From: Candidatus Koribacter versatilis Ellin345
Lineage (GTDB): Bacteria > Acidobacteriota > Terriglobia > Terriglobales > Acidobacteriaceae
Direction of reading: 5' to 3'
Assembly (NCBI RefSeq): GCF_000014005.1
Contig: NC_008009.1
Coordinates: 248,001 to 312,000, forward strand
DNA length: 64,000 nt
In this document: positions 17,215 to 24,999 of the stretch, one piece after another
Position numbering within the stretch: the first letter of the stretch is position 1
How the letters are laid out: each line of letters begins with the position of its first letter
The notes under the pieces: generated by a model
What the model saw: the letters and a program-made list of their open reading frames with translations, nothing else
The model's database searches: none
What the model was told of the DNA's origin: nothing
Program-made: the position numbers and the translations under genes

Positions 17215-17538
17215 ATGAAGAAGATTTTTGTTGGTAATTTCGCGTTCACCGCCACTGAAGACGATATTCGCCAACTGTTTACACCCTACGGCAAAGTGGA
17301 TAGCGTTTCCCTCGTCACCGACCGCGACACCGGGCGCGCCCGTGGTTTCGGCTTCGTCGAGATGCCGAACGACACGGAAGCAGCTGCAGCCATCGAAGGC
17401 TTGAACGGCCGCGATTCCGGCGGACGCGCGCTCAACGTCAACGAAGCACGCCCGAAAACCGAGCGCGGAAACTCGGGTGGCGGCGGTGGTCGCGGTAATT
17501 TCCGCGACAAAGGCCGGAAGCGTGAGCCGCGGTGGTAG
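17215..17538 (+). CDS. RRM-type RNA-binding protein with Gly/Arg-rich tail
   Basis: A 107-residue protein with a single RNA recognition motif. RNP2 is KIFVGNFAF at the N-terminus and RNP1 is RGFGFVEM near residue 43; the rest of the fold is present (DDIRQLFTPYGKVDSVSLVT, AAAIEGLNGRDSGGRALNV). The last 25 residues are Gly/Arg rich (GGGGGRGNFRDKGRKREP), as in cyanobacterial Rbp proteins and other bacterial RRM proteins induced by cold. AGGAGAAG precedes ATG 17215. Roles in mRNA stability or cold response are known for relatives; here it is inference. Confidence 0.9.
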   Translation: MKKIFVGNFAFTATEDDIRQLFTPYGKVDSVSLVTDRDTGRARGFGFVEMPNDTEAAAAIEGLNGRDSGGRALNVNEARPKTERGNSGGGGGRGNFRDKGRKREPRW

Positions 17539-17612
17539 GCGCGACCGCCCAAACCTTCGGTAACGCAAAACGCCTCCGCAACGCCCACGGCTCCCTTAAC
17601 GGCATCGTGACC

Positions 17613-17813
17613 ATGACCACCGTCTGCTGTGAGACGTGTGGTTTCCACTACGCCATCGAACACCCCGCCGGCGCCGGCGACGAAGCCCTCGCCCAACGCC
17701 AGGCCGCATGGCTCGCCGACCGCTTCGTGTGGGACCACATCCAGGAAAATAAACACTCCGGCTCGGTTCGCCTGCCACTGCTTCCGGCACCTGCTACGGC
17801 AGCGGCCCACTAG
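17613..17813 (+). CDS. Small CxxC protein, unknown function
   Basis: A 66-residue protein starting MTTVCCETCGFHYAIEHP, with a CETC pair that may bind metal together with His residues (FHYAIEH, DHIQENKH). The middle (EALAQRQAAWLADRFVWDH) is a likely helix. An in-frame GTG at 17532 would overlap the RRM gene stop, but the ATG at 17613 gives the compact protein. There is no clear ribosome binding site, so the call is tentative. It sits in a run of small genes downstream of the RRM gene. Confidence 0.5.
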   Translation: MTTVCCETCGFHYAIEHPAGAGDEALAQRQAAWLADRFVWDHIQENKHSGSVRLPLLPAPATAAAH

Positions 17814-17860
17814 CTGCCGCTAGAGCCGGAGATGCGTTGGCGGGCTTTTGGACGCCAGAA

Positions 17861-18157
17861 TCAATCGCCGATAAAGCGCAGGTAAGTGTGGGGCTCAGCC
17901 TTGCATTGCTCCGCCATCCTTCGCACCAGTTCCCACTCGATGTGGTCCATCGGATTAGGCTGCAACTGCGACCATTCCCGCAGAAAGTCATCCATCTGCA
18001 GGTGGTTTAAAACAGTATCGGCATAACGATCGATGATGCGCAGTATTTTGGTCGCTGCCAGCGACTCATCCTCGGGAATCATGCTGAATTCAACGTAGAC
18101 ATCCGAAGGGATCAGGGGTCGCCCCTGTTCGTCTTCCAAACGCACGTCCCACGGCAT
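17861..18157 (-). CDS. Small conserved protein, unknown function
   Basis: A 98-residue acidic protein starting MPWDVRLEDEQGRPLIPSDV. It reads as a strand-rich N-terminus followed by helices (LAATKILRIIDRYADTVLNH, ELVRRMAEQC). GGGAG stands seven bases before ATG 18157. A longer ORF start at 18247 runs through a dispersed hairpin repeat and is rejected. I cannot name the family. It has no same-strand neighbour close enough for an operon. Confidence 0.65.
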   Translation of the reverse strand: MPWDVRLEDEQGRPLIPSDVYVEFSMIPEDESLAATKILRIIDRYADTVLNHLQMDDFLREWSQLQPNPMDHIEWELVRRMAEQCKAEPHTYLRFIGD

Positions 18158-18188
18158 GGACAGCTCCCTTATCGCCGACCATCTTAGT

Positions 18189-18242
18189 CCTGTCATCCTG
18201 AGCGGAGCGTGCAAAGCACGCGCAGTCGAAGGACCTCTATCG
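18189..18242 (+). repeat. TGTCATCC hairpin repeat, copy A
   Basis: The left flank CCTGTCATCCTGAGCGGA is followed by stem GCGTGC / GCACGC with an AAA loop (18207-18221), then the right flank GCAGTCGAAGGACC and TCTATCG. Copies B, C and D at 42607, 45760 and 54681 keep the flanks but change the stem. Confidence 0.8.
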
Positions 18243-18295
18243 TTCACGAAAATGTTTCGTGCTGTGGTGCCCGATCACACAATGCCAACAAGTTT

Positions 18296-18793
18296 TTACT
18301 CGCTCAGCGTCGCGTAAACCTTGTTACTCCCTGCGATGATCCGCTTCACGGAGTCTTTGAATTGTTCAGCGGTGACGGTGTCCGCACGCAGTTCCTCCCG
18401 AATAAACAAATCACCTTTGCGGTCGATGCCCACTTTTACGAAAGTCAGGTCATCGTTGAAGTGCATGAGCTTGTCCAATAGGTCCGACGAAAGATTGAGT
18501 TTGGCTTTTGTTCGAATCACGGTGCCGACGATGACAAAATCGTCTCCCTCCGCGAACAGCATCACTCCGGAAAGACCATCGCCCTTCGGGACCGACAGGA
18601 CGTCGGTGGCCATCCAACTCTGACACGGCGTCAGCACTTTGATCGCGTAGCCGGAATGATCGAGAAAGCCTTGCACCTTGGAAGTACATTCCTGCGACCG
18701 GCCCCAAACACTCAGAAACAGCAGCAAAAGAACGCCAAGAGTCAGCCTTTTCAAGAGTCTCTCCAGATTGCGTTGGCAACGAGTCGCAATCAT
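18296..18793 (-). CDS. Secreted YbjN-like protein
   Basis: A 165-residue protein with a basic N-terminus and signal segment (LTLGVLLLLFLSVWG). The mature part ends with a block typical of the YbjN/type III chaperone-like fold: LDKLMHFNDDLTFVKVGIDR, then GDLFIREELRADTVTAEQFK. This fold usually acts in protein interaction; a periplasmic place is inferred from the signal. Two Cys residues could pair (ECTSKVQ, TPCQSW). The start is not fixed by a good ribosome binding site; a later Met is unlikely because the signal would be lost. Confidence 0.6.
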   Translation of the reverse strand: MIATRCQRNLERLLKRLTLGVLLLLFLSVWGRSQECTSKVQGFLDHSGYAIKVLTPCQSWMATDVLSVPKGDGLSGVMLFAEGDDFVIVGTVIRTKAKLNLSSDLLDKLMHFNDDLTFVKVGIDRKGDLFIREELRADTVTAEQFKDSVKRIIAGSNKVYATLSE

Positions 18794-18865
18794 AGCTCGT
18801 GAAAGCAGCCGTTACCACGTCATGCTCTCAGAGCCAGAGGAAACGAAGGGAGCGAAATCTCAAAA

Positions 18866-18904
18866 CCTTCGTGCCCTTTGTGTCCTTCGTGGTGAAAGAA
18901 TTTT
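18866..18904 (+). repeat. Dispersed CTTCGTG-type repeat, copy 3
   Basis: The sequence reads CCTTCGTG, CCCTTTGTG, TCCTTCGTGG, then TGAAAGAATTTT, just after the antiporter gene's stop (minus strand). It matches the arms at 8004-8166 and copy 1 at 214. Confidence 0.6.
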
Positions 18905-18926
18905 AGCTTTACGGAGAGGCAGGGAA

Positions 18927-20123
18927 CTAAACGTCCGCCGCCACGCTCTGCGGCTCTTCTTCGGAGTCCACAATTTCATCGCGGTAGAGCATGCGTAAAA
19001 ACGGCGGCGGCAGAATCGTTGTGATTGCGGTCATCAAAATCACGATCGCATATGCCCGTTGCGACACCATGTTCATCTGCAACCCGATGAGCGCCACGAT
19101 CAGGGCCACTTCGCCGCGCGGCGTCATCCCCACACCGATCTTCAATGCGGTCTTCCATCCTTCATGCAACACCGGCAGCCCGCACCCGACGACCTTCGAG
19201 ACTAGCGCCAGGAAACCTACGATCGATGCCGCCACAATCAAATCCGGCGTAAAGATATGCAGATCCAGCCGCGCGCCCATGGTGAAGAAGAAGAATGGTG
19301 TTAGGAATTCCGTGATGCCTCTTACGGGCGACTCGAGTTCCCAGCGCGGAGCGTGGTCGGCGAAGATCAGCCCTGCAAAAAATGCGCCGATGATCGCCGC
19401 CATTCCGATCTTCGTCGCCAGCACTGAGAAGCCAAGACAAATCGCCAACGCCAAAATCAGCGGCGCATTGCCCGATGACATCTTCTGCAGGCCCGGCTCC
19501 ATGCGGCCCACCACGCGTGGCGCCACGAAGATCATGATCAGCGCGAAGCCCACAGCTTCCGCCGCCACAATTCCAAGGTGGATGTATTGGATCCCCGATC
19601 CTTCCGCCAGCGATACCACGATCGTCAGCAGGATCATGCCGAGGATGTCGTCGAACACCGCCGCGCCGAGAATCACCTGCGAGGTGTAGCTCTTGATCAC
19701 ATGCAGATCGCTCAGCACGCGTGCCGTGATGCCGACGCTGGTCGCCACCATCGCCGCCGCAACGAACGCGGCTTCGTGGGTCACTTCGCCGCGCGCCTTC
19801 AGATAAATAAAGCCAAGCAGAAAGGGCGCTGCGATCCCGGCGAGCGCAACGTTGAGTGACGTGCGGCCGACTTTGATGAGGTCTTTTGGGCTGGTTTCCA
19901 GTCCGACGGAGAAGAGCAGGAAGATTGCGCCGATCTCCGCCATCGACACAATCGTGTCCGACGGTTCGATCAGCTTTGCCGCGAATGGGCCGAGAATGAC
20001 GCCGGCCAGAATCTCGCCGAGCACGGCAGGCAGTCGCAGACGCTCGAAGATTTCTCCGAATGCTTTGGCCCAAACAAAAATCGTGAAGAGCTGTAAGAGA
20101 AGTGTTTCAGTTCCGTGCGGCAT
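18927..20123 (-). CDS. CPA2 cation:proton antiporter
   Basis: A 398-residue membrane protein with about twelve to thirteen spans, of the Na+(K+)/H+ exchanger fold. It has the CPA2 pattern RLPAVLGEILAGVILGP in the second helix and ILGAAVFDDILGMILL, where the Asp-Asp pair is the ion/proton site of NapA-type electrogenic exchangers. No TrkA-N or TrkA-C domain is attached, so it is not a KefB/C-type channel. Likely role: Na+ or K+ efflux and pH balance in the inner membrane. It stands alone on its strand. Confidence 0.88.
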   Translation of the reverse strand: MPHGTETLLLQLFTIFVWAKAFGEIFERLRLPAVLGEILAGVILGPFAAKLIEPSDTIVSMAEIGAIFLLFSVGLETSPKDLIKVGRTSLNVALAGIAAPFLLGFIYLKARGEVTHEAAFVAAAMVATSVGITARVLSDLHVIKSYTSQVILGAAVFDDILGMILLTIVVSLAEGSGIQYIHLGIVAAEAVGFALIMIFVAPRVVGRMEPGLQKMSSGNAPLILALAICLGFSVLATKIGMAAIIGAFFAGLIFADHAPRWELESPVRGITEFLTPFFFFTMGARLDLHIFTPDLIVAASIVGFLALVSKVVGCGLPVLHEGWKTALKIGVGMTPRGEVALIVALIGLQMNMVSQRAYAIVILMTAITTILPPPFLRMLYRDEIVDSEEEPQSVAADV

Positions 20124-20333
20124 TCGAAAGACCTTTGCACCCCCATGCCAAGGTCTCGATTTATTCTGCGATAGCTACCTGCACTTGGGAAGCAAATTGC
20201 AGTGCAGCTGGCACGAAATCGAGAGTAGCTGGATTCTGAAATCCATACCGCGCCGCTCTCGAATTTTGCGGCGACACAAAGAATTCATGGGATGCTGAGA
20301 ATCAATCGCGCCACGCTTGGGTTAGAGCAAGAC

Positions 20334-20711
20334 ATGGAGAGGCGTGCAGAAGGGAGGATTTGGTTGGAAACGCTGAAGTGGACCGCCCGCACCGTCTGGG
20401 GTTTGCTTATCTGTACCACCCTCGCAATCGGCTGCTCCTATCTCTTCTCGGCCCAGCCTTGGATCATCTTCCTCCCCATCGGTTTCGTGGTCGTAATCGT
20501 CGCCGTAGCGGCCCGTTATGGCGTTATGGTCGGCATCCTTGGCTCCATCCTGACTGCCGCTATCTTTGCCCATCTACTATTCACTCCGCTGCATAGCTTC
20601 CGTGTGGAAGACGACGCTGCCCGTGCCAGCCTCGCCTGGATGCTCCTCGGCGGCATCGCTATTCCTTATCTCCTGCTGCCCGACCTGCGCTCCCGGAACG
20701 ATAAGAAGTAG
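20334..20711 (+). CDS. Small membrane protein, DUF4118/KdpD-like
   Basis: About 125 residues (or 139 from ATG 20292) with three to four membrane segments: VWGLLICTTLAIGCSYLFS, WIIFLPIGFVVVIVAVAA, YGVMVGILGSILTAAIFAHL and WMLLGGIAIPYLLL. The RYGVMVGILGSILTAAIFAHL segment followed by LFTPLHSFRV is the pattern of the DUF4118 domain found as the membrane part of KdpD kinases, here free-standing. Role unknown. It precedes the thioesterase and recA on the same strand with short gaps. Confidence 0.65.
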   Translation: MERRAEGRIWLETLKWTARTVWGLLICTTLAIGCSYLFSAQPWIIFLPIGFVVVIVAVAARYGVMVGILGSILTAAIFAHLLFTPLHSFRVEDDAARASLAWMLLGGIAIPYLLLPDLRSRNDKK

Positions 20712-20765
20712 TTCCGCTTCCGTTGCTGCCTCCCATTCGAGTGGTAATTTTGTTGTGAGACTCTC

Positions 20766-21194
20766 ATGCCACTCTCCGACTTCCGCAGCGTCGGGCACTT
20801 CCAGGTACCGTTCTGCGACATTGATATGTTCCAGCACGTGAACAACGCCTCCTATGTCGTTTGGGCCGAGACCTCGCGCTGCGTCTACTTTGACGAAGTC
20901 CTCGGCGTCCCGCTGACCGGCGCACGCAGCATCATTCTCGCCAAGCTTGAAATCACCTACGAGCGCCCGCTGGAATATCGCGAGCACGTCGCTGTCGCCA
21001 GCCGGGTTACCCGTATCGGCAACAAATCCTACGATCTCCTAACCGAATATTGGAGCGAAGACTCCGGCCAGCGCGCCGCCTTCTGTACCGCCATCCTCGT
21101 GGGCTACAACTACGAAACGAAGCAGACGATTGTCATCCCGCAGGAGTGGCGGGAGCGGATCGCGGCGTATGAAGTGGTCAAGCCTCAGCTTTGA
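20766..21194 (+). CDS. Acyl-CoA thioesterase (4HBT/YbgC type)
   Basis: A 142-residue hot-dog thioesterase. The active-site Asp is in FCDIDMFQHVNNASYVVW, the 4-hydroxybenzoyl-CoA thioesterase/YbgC signature, and the later ITYERPLEYREHVAVASRV fits the fold. It should hydrolyse a medium- or short-chain acyl-CoA; the natural substrate is unknown. Its position is not with tol-pal genes, where YbgC usually lies, so I do not assign that name. Confidence 0.85.
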   Translation: MPLSDFRSVGHFQVPFCDIDMFQHVNNASYVVWAETSRCVYFDEVLGVPLTGARSIILAKLEITYERPLEYREHVAVASRVTRIGNKSYDLLTEYWSEDSGQRAAFCTAILVGYNYETKQTIVIPQEWRERIAAYEVVKPQL

Positions 21195-21355
21195 TGTAGC
21201 GGGAACCTTTTGCTCGCCGTCAAAAGACGACGTCTGACCCATCGATTTCGCCCCAGTTCTCCACAGAAACCTTTCAGCTTCGCTTTTTGTTCGCCTTTTC
21301 CCGCAATACTCTATATACTTCCCCGAAATGGGACGCACGCAGCAGAATTCGACTT

Positions 21356-21372
21356 TGGGAGTATGTCTCCCA
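21356..21372 (+). promoter_or_regulatory. Palindrome upstream of recA
   Basis: TGGGAG-TATGT-CTCCCA is a perfect 6-base dyad, 76 bases before the recA ATG. It does not match the Gram-positive (GAAC..GTTC) or E. coli (CTGT..ACAG) LexA boxes. A TTGACA follows at 21392 without a convincing -10. Confidence 0.35.
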
Positions 21373-21448
21373 TCACGCTGCGACGATTACGTTGACAAAG
21401 TATCTTGCGCTGCTCAACGCGCGAAACCCTACTCAGGAGTTGTGCCGC

Positions 21449-22534
21449 ATGTCGGATGAACGTACCGAACGAGGCCGGTCACTGGAACTGGCGCTGTCGC
21501 AAATAGAAAAGCAATTTGGCAAGGGCTCGATCATGAAGCTCGGCGCGAAGGGCGCGATCGTCCCCATCTCGGTGATCTCGACCGGCGCGATCTCGTTCGA
21601 TGCGGCCCTCGGTACCGGAGGCTTCCCCCGCGGCCGTGTAGTGGAGATCTTCGGGCCGGAATCGTCCGGTAAGACGACGATTGCGCTGCAGGTGATTGCC
21701 GAGGCCCAGAAGGCCGGCGGCATGGCCGCCTTCGTGGACGCCGAACACGCGCTCGACCCCACCTACGCCCGCAAACTTGGCGTGGACGTTGAGAACCTCC
21801 TCGTCTCGCAGCCGGACTATGGCGAGCAGGCACTGGAGATCACCGAAGCGCTGGTCAGTTCGAAGGCCATCGACATCCTCGTGGTGGACTCCGTCGCGGC
21901 CCTCGTTCCCAAGGCCGAACTCGACGGCGAAATGGGCGACAGCCACATGGGCCTGCAAGCCCGCCTGATGTCGCAAGCGCTGCGTAAGCTCACCGGCACC
22001 GTCAGCAAGTCCGGCACCTGCCTCATCTTCATCAACCAGATCCGCGAGAAGATCGGCGTCATGTTCGGCAATCCCGAAACCACCACCGGTGGTCGCGCGC
22101 TGAAGTTCTACTCGTCGGTCCGCGTGGACATCCGCCGCATCGCCGCGATCAAGGACGGTGACACCGTCATCGGTTCGCGCACCAAGGTGAAGGTCGTAAA
22201 GAACAAGACCGCCGCTCCCTTCCGTGAAGCCGAGTTCGACATCGTCTACGGCGAAGGCATCTCCAAGGAAGGCGACATGCTCGACCTGGCCGTCGAAGCC
22301 AACATCGTGGAGAAGTCGGGTTCGTGGTTCAGCTACAAGACCGAGCGCATCGGCCAGGGCCGCGAGAACGCCAAGCAGTTCCTCAAGGACAACAAGGACA
22401 TTGCCGCCCGTGTCGAGGCCGAAGTGCGCAAACACGTCGGGCTGGTGAAGGAGCCGGCAGCCCCGGCACCTAACGCCGCCCCGCCTGTCCCGCCGAACGG
22501 CCATGCGGAGAAAGCTGCGGTCGCGCGAAAGTAG
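21449..22534 (+). CDS. recA: Recombinase RecA
   Basis: RecA forms filaments on single-stranded DNA, drives strand exchange and triggers SOS autocleavage. The 361-residue protein has the N-terminal helix ([18 protein letters not shown]), Walker [10 protein letters not shown] (about residue 69), the Walker B region ([16 protein letters not shown]), L1 and L2 loops ([33 protein letters not shown]) and the C-terminal domain. The tail is Pro/Ala rich rather than strongly acidic. AGGAG precedes ATG 21449 by ten bases; a longer reading to 21287 has no support. No recX or cinA is adjacent. Confidence 0.98.
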   Translation: MSDERTERGRSLELALSQIEKQFGKGSIMKLGAKGAIVPISVISTGAISFDAALGTGGFPRGRVVEIFGPESSGKTTIALQVIAEAQKAGGMAAFVDAEHALDPTYARKLGVDVENLLVSQPDYGEQALEITEALVSSKAIDILVVDSVAALVPKAELDGEMGDSHMGLQARLMSQALRKLTGTVSKSGTCLIFINQIREKIGVMFGNPETTTGGRALKFYSSVRVDIRRIAAIKDGDTVIGSRTKVKVVKNKTAAPFREAEFDIVYGEGISKEGDMLDLAVEANIVEKSGSWFSYKTERIGQGRENAKQFLKDNKDIAARVEAEVRKHVGLVKEPAAPAPNAAPPVPPNGHAEKAAVARK

Positions 22535-22557
22535 AAGTTGATTTAGCTAGATGAGCA

Positions 22558-22582
22558 GGGCGCTGAGAGATCAGCGCCCTTT
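22558..22582 (+). terminator. Intrinsic terminator after recA
   Basis: GGGCGCTGA / TCAGCGCCC is a perfect 9-base-pair stem with a GAGA tetraloop, followed by TTT. It separates recA from pyrH. Confidence 0.82.
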
Positions 22583-22642
22583 GCTATTGCCCACGAGAAT
22601 GTCACCGAAGTGCATGAGGGTTTCCGGTTACACTGGAATGTC

Positions 22643-23362
22643 ATGTCAGAACCGAAATACAAGCGGATATTGTTGAAGCTCTCGGGCGAAGCCTTAGCGC
22701 AAGGCGAACAGGGGTTTGGGGTCGATCCAACGCGTGTGCATGAGATCGCGGCCGAGATCGCCGAAGTCCATCGCCTCGGGGTTGATATCGGCGTCGTGGT
22801 TGGCGGCGGAAACTTCTTCCGCGGCGTGGCCGAACAAGCGAAAGACATGGACCGTGTTTCCGCAGATCACATGGGCATGCTCGCAACTGTAATGAACTCT
22901 CTCGCTGTGCAGGACGCGCTGGAAAAGCAGAATGTCCAATGCCGCGTGATGTCCGCGATTGAGATCTTCCAAGTCGCCGAGCCATTTATTCGTAGGCGCG
23001 CTATGCGCCATCTCGAGAAAGGCCGGGTTGTCATCTTCGCGGCCGGTACCGGCAATCCGTATTTCTCCACCGACACCGCAGCTTCTCTGCGGGCGGCGGA
23101 AATCAAAGCTGACGTCATCATGAAAGCGACGAAGGTGGACGGCATCTACGATGCCGACCCGCACAAAGTCGCCGACGCGACCATGTTTGCGCAGATCACC
23201 TACATGGATGTCCTGAAGAAAGGCCTGCGCGTTATGGATGCCACCGCGATCAGCCTTTGCCAGGAGAACCGCCTTCCCATCGTTGTGTTCAATCTCAACG
23301 AGCGCGGCAATATCCAGCGCGTGGTTATGGGCGAAGCTGTAGGTTCTCTGGTCAGTGCGTAA
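22643..23362 (+). CDS. pyrH: Uridylate kinase PyrH
   Basis: PyrH phosphorylates UMP to UDP as a hexamer with the amino-acid kinase fold. The 239-residue protein has [20 protein letters not shown] at the start, the glycine loop [31 protein letters not shown] for the UMP/ATP site and [12 protein letters not shown]. Length matches the family. ATG 22643 (MSEPKYKR) is chosen over an ATG at 22610 since it matches known N-termini. No good ribosome binding site is seen. In many bacteria frr follows directly; here two small Cys-rich genes lie between. Confidence 0.96.
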   Translation: MSEPKYKRILLKLSGEALAQGEQGFGVDPTRVHEIAAEIAEVHRLGVDIGVVVGGGNFFRGVAEQAKDMDRVSADHMGMLATVMNSLAVQDALEKQNVQCRVMSAIEIFQVAEPFIRRRAMRHLEKGRVVIFAAGTGNPYFSTDTAASLRAAEIKADVIMKATKVDGIYDADPHKVADATMFAQITYMDVLKKGLRVMDATAISLCQENRLPIVVFNLNERGNIQRVVMGEAVGSLVSA

Positions 23363-23537
23363 TATCGCTCGGCGAGTAAAAATTACAAATGCCTGCTGAA
23401 AATCGTGAGGCCAGGAAATCTCCGCGTCTTGCGCGCAGATAACCTTGCGGCTTAGATTTTCCCGCAGCACAGTTCCGCGGAGAAGGATTGTGACACTCTC
23501 GAAAGTCAGAGCGTCGGGCCACCGTGGCGTTAAAATA

Positions 23538-23774
23538 ATGCCGTCCCCAGAAAGCCGTGACGGAAGGATGGCGCAGGATTTCAAACCAGGCCAGAAAGTG
23601 CCGAGTTCGGGAGTGTACCGGGTCCTTCATAAGGACCACAGAAAAGATCACGACGCGACCCTCAGGGAAGGCGAACAATTCCCGACCTGTACGGTTTGCG
23701 ATCACGATGTACGGTTCCGATTAGTGCAGAGCGCGAACCTCATCGACCGCGACCGCGACTTTGTCGGCGAGTAA
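23538..23774 (+). CDS. Small Cys-containing YjzC-like protein, paralogue 1
   Basis: A 78-residue protein whose core FKPGQKVPSSGVYRVLHKDH then LREGEQFPTCTVCDHDVRFR resembles the YjzC family (KPG..APxSG.Y ... G..FP.T) with an added CxxC pair. The downstream gene at 23907 encodes a paralogue sharing G-x-Y-x-V-x-H, a GxxFPxCxxC motif and VRFRLVxxA. A rubredoxin-knuckle-like metal site is possible, but with only two Cys plus nearby His/Asp it is uncertain. Starts at 23538 and 23568 are both possible. Function unknown. Confidence 0.6.
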   Translation: MPSPESRDGRMAQDFKPGQKVPSSGVYRVLHKDHRKDHDATLREGEQFPTCTVCDHDVRFRLVQSANLIDRDRDFVGE

Positions 23775-23906
23775 ACGCTTGACCACCCGGAAAATAGCCG
23801 CCACCTTACGCCTAGCAGCAGTTCTCAATACAAAATACTTCCAAACTGGCTCCCAATTGCGCTAAGTTGTCTTAAAGCGAGTCAACAAGAAATTAAGGTT
23901 CCCCCT

Positions 23907-24236
23907 ATGCGCACTCCGAGTCCCAAGGCGAGTTTTCGTCTGCGCACTTACAGTCGCGAAGCAATACGAGTTCATTCCGGCGGAACAAAAGGCTCCGGAA
24001 AGAGCAGTCGCGGCAGTTCTTCTCCCAAGAACAGCAAGCCCGGCGACGTCGTGCGTCAGTCCGGAATCTACGAGGTGGTGCACGATGGCGAGCACCGCGC
24101 TGCGCATGAAGTGGTGATGATCGCCGGCGACGCCTTTCCCAACTGCGAAACCTGCGACCAGAACGTGCGTTTCCGCCTGGTTCGCACCGCCCCGTACATC
24201 TTCCAGGACCAGGATTTCGAGGAAGACGACAAATAG
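23907..24236 (+). CDS. Small Cys-containing YjzC-like protein, paralogue 2
   Basis: A 109-residue protein with a basic Ser/Gly-rich N-terminal half (THE segment GGTKGSGKSSRGSSSPKN) that looks disordered, followed by a copy of the 23538 core: KPGDVVRQSGIYEVVHDGEH, then GDAFPNCETCDQNVRFRLVR and an acidic end (DQDFEEDDK). The CxxC lies at the same place as in paralogue 1. The basic tail could bind nucleic acid or the ribosome (inference). It lies 132 bases after paralogue 1 and 109 before frr. Confidence 0.65.
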   Translation: MRTPSPKASFRLRTYSREAIRVHSGGTKGSGKSSRGSSSPKNSKPGDVVRQSGIYEVVHDGEHRAAHEVVMIAGDAFPNCETCDQNVRFRLVRTAPYIFQDQDFEEDDK

Positions 24237-24305
24237 TCGCCTCCGGATTTCGGCGACGGCCCGGAGTGTCGGTGCCTATTCCGCGTCTGTTTCGCTGCCA
24301 GAGTT

Positions 24306-24311
24306 TATAAT
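24306..24311 (+). promoter_or_regulatory. Likely -10 element for frr
   Basis: A perfect TATAAT stands 34 bases before the frr start codon. No good -35 is seen 16-18 bases upstream, so its strength is uncertain. Confidence 0.5.
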
Positions 24312-24345
24312 CTCGTGTTCACATTCTGTACTGAGGCGGACTGAT

Positions 24346-24933
24346 ATGGCTCAAATCAGCATGGCTGCCGTTCCTGCGCTGAAAGATCAATTTGGTCAGT
24401 TAAAGACGCGCATGGAAAAGGCGGTAGATGACTTTCGCAAGGAACTGTCGGCGACCCGCACGGGCCGCGCGTCAGTGCATATGCTCGACACCGTGCAGGC
24501 GGAATACTACGGCTCGATGATGCCACTCAATCAGGTGGCGACAATCACAGTACCCGAGCCACAACTGATCTTGGTCACGCCCTTCGATCCGTCGGCGCTT
24601 GGCGCGATCGAGAAAGCAATCCGGAGCGGGGACCTCGGCATGAACCCGATGAACGACGGCAAGATCATCCGCATTCCCGTCCCGCCGCTCACCGAAGATC
24701 GTCGCAAGGAAATGGTGAAGCACCTGCACAAGGCGCTGGAAGAACATCGCACCGCGATTCGCAACATTCGCCGCGACGGCAACGACTTCATCAAGAAAAC
24801 GCTGAAGGACAAGAAGATCACCGAGGACGAAGAGCGCGGCACCATGGAACATCTCCAGAAGCTCACCGACGACGAGATCAAGAAGATGGAAGAGATGTGC
24901 AAGACCAAAGAGAAGGAAGTGATGACGGTATAA
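24346..24933 (+). CDS. frr: Ribosome recycling factor
   Basis: RRF splits post-termination ribosomes together with EF-G. The 195-residue protein has the helical hairpin-plus-barrel pattern: MEKAVDDFRKELSATRTGRA with the conserved RTGRA(S) motif, YYGSMMPLNQVATI, NPMNDGKIIRIPVPPLTEDR and KHLHKALEEHRTAIRNIRRD. About ten residues more than E. coli RRF (185) come from the N-terminus; ATG 24361 would shorten it. GAGG lies upstream of ATG 24346. An intrinsic terminator follows. Confidence 0.97.
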   Translation: MAQISMAAVPALKDQFGQLKTRMEKAVDDFRKELSATRTGRASVHMLDTVQAEYYGSMMPLNQVATITVPEPQLILVTPFDPSALGAIEKAIRSGDLGMNPMNDGKIIRIPVPPLTEDRRKEMVKHLHKALEEHRTAIRNIRRDGNDFIKKTLKDKKITEDEERGTMEHLQKLTDDEIKKMEEMCKTKEKEVMTV

Positions 24934-24956
24934 CCGTTGTCTGAATGCAGAAAACG

Positions 24957-24981
24957 GCCCACGCGCAATGCGTGGGCTTTT
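24957..24981 (+). terminator. Intrinsic terminator after frr
   Basis: GCCCACGC / GCGTGGGC (8 base pairs, GCAAT loop) is followed by TTTT. Confidence 0.9.
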
Positions 24982-24999
24982 CGTTGCACGGACGAACGC

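Noticed and set aside
18158-18247. N-terminal extension of the 98-residue protein through the hairpin repeat
   Set aside because: The extension is translated repeat sequence, and ATG 18157 has a GGGAG site.
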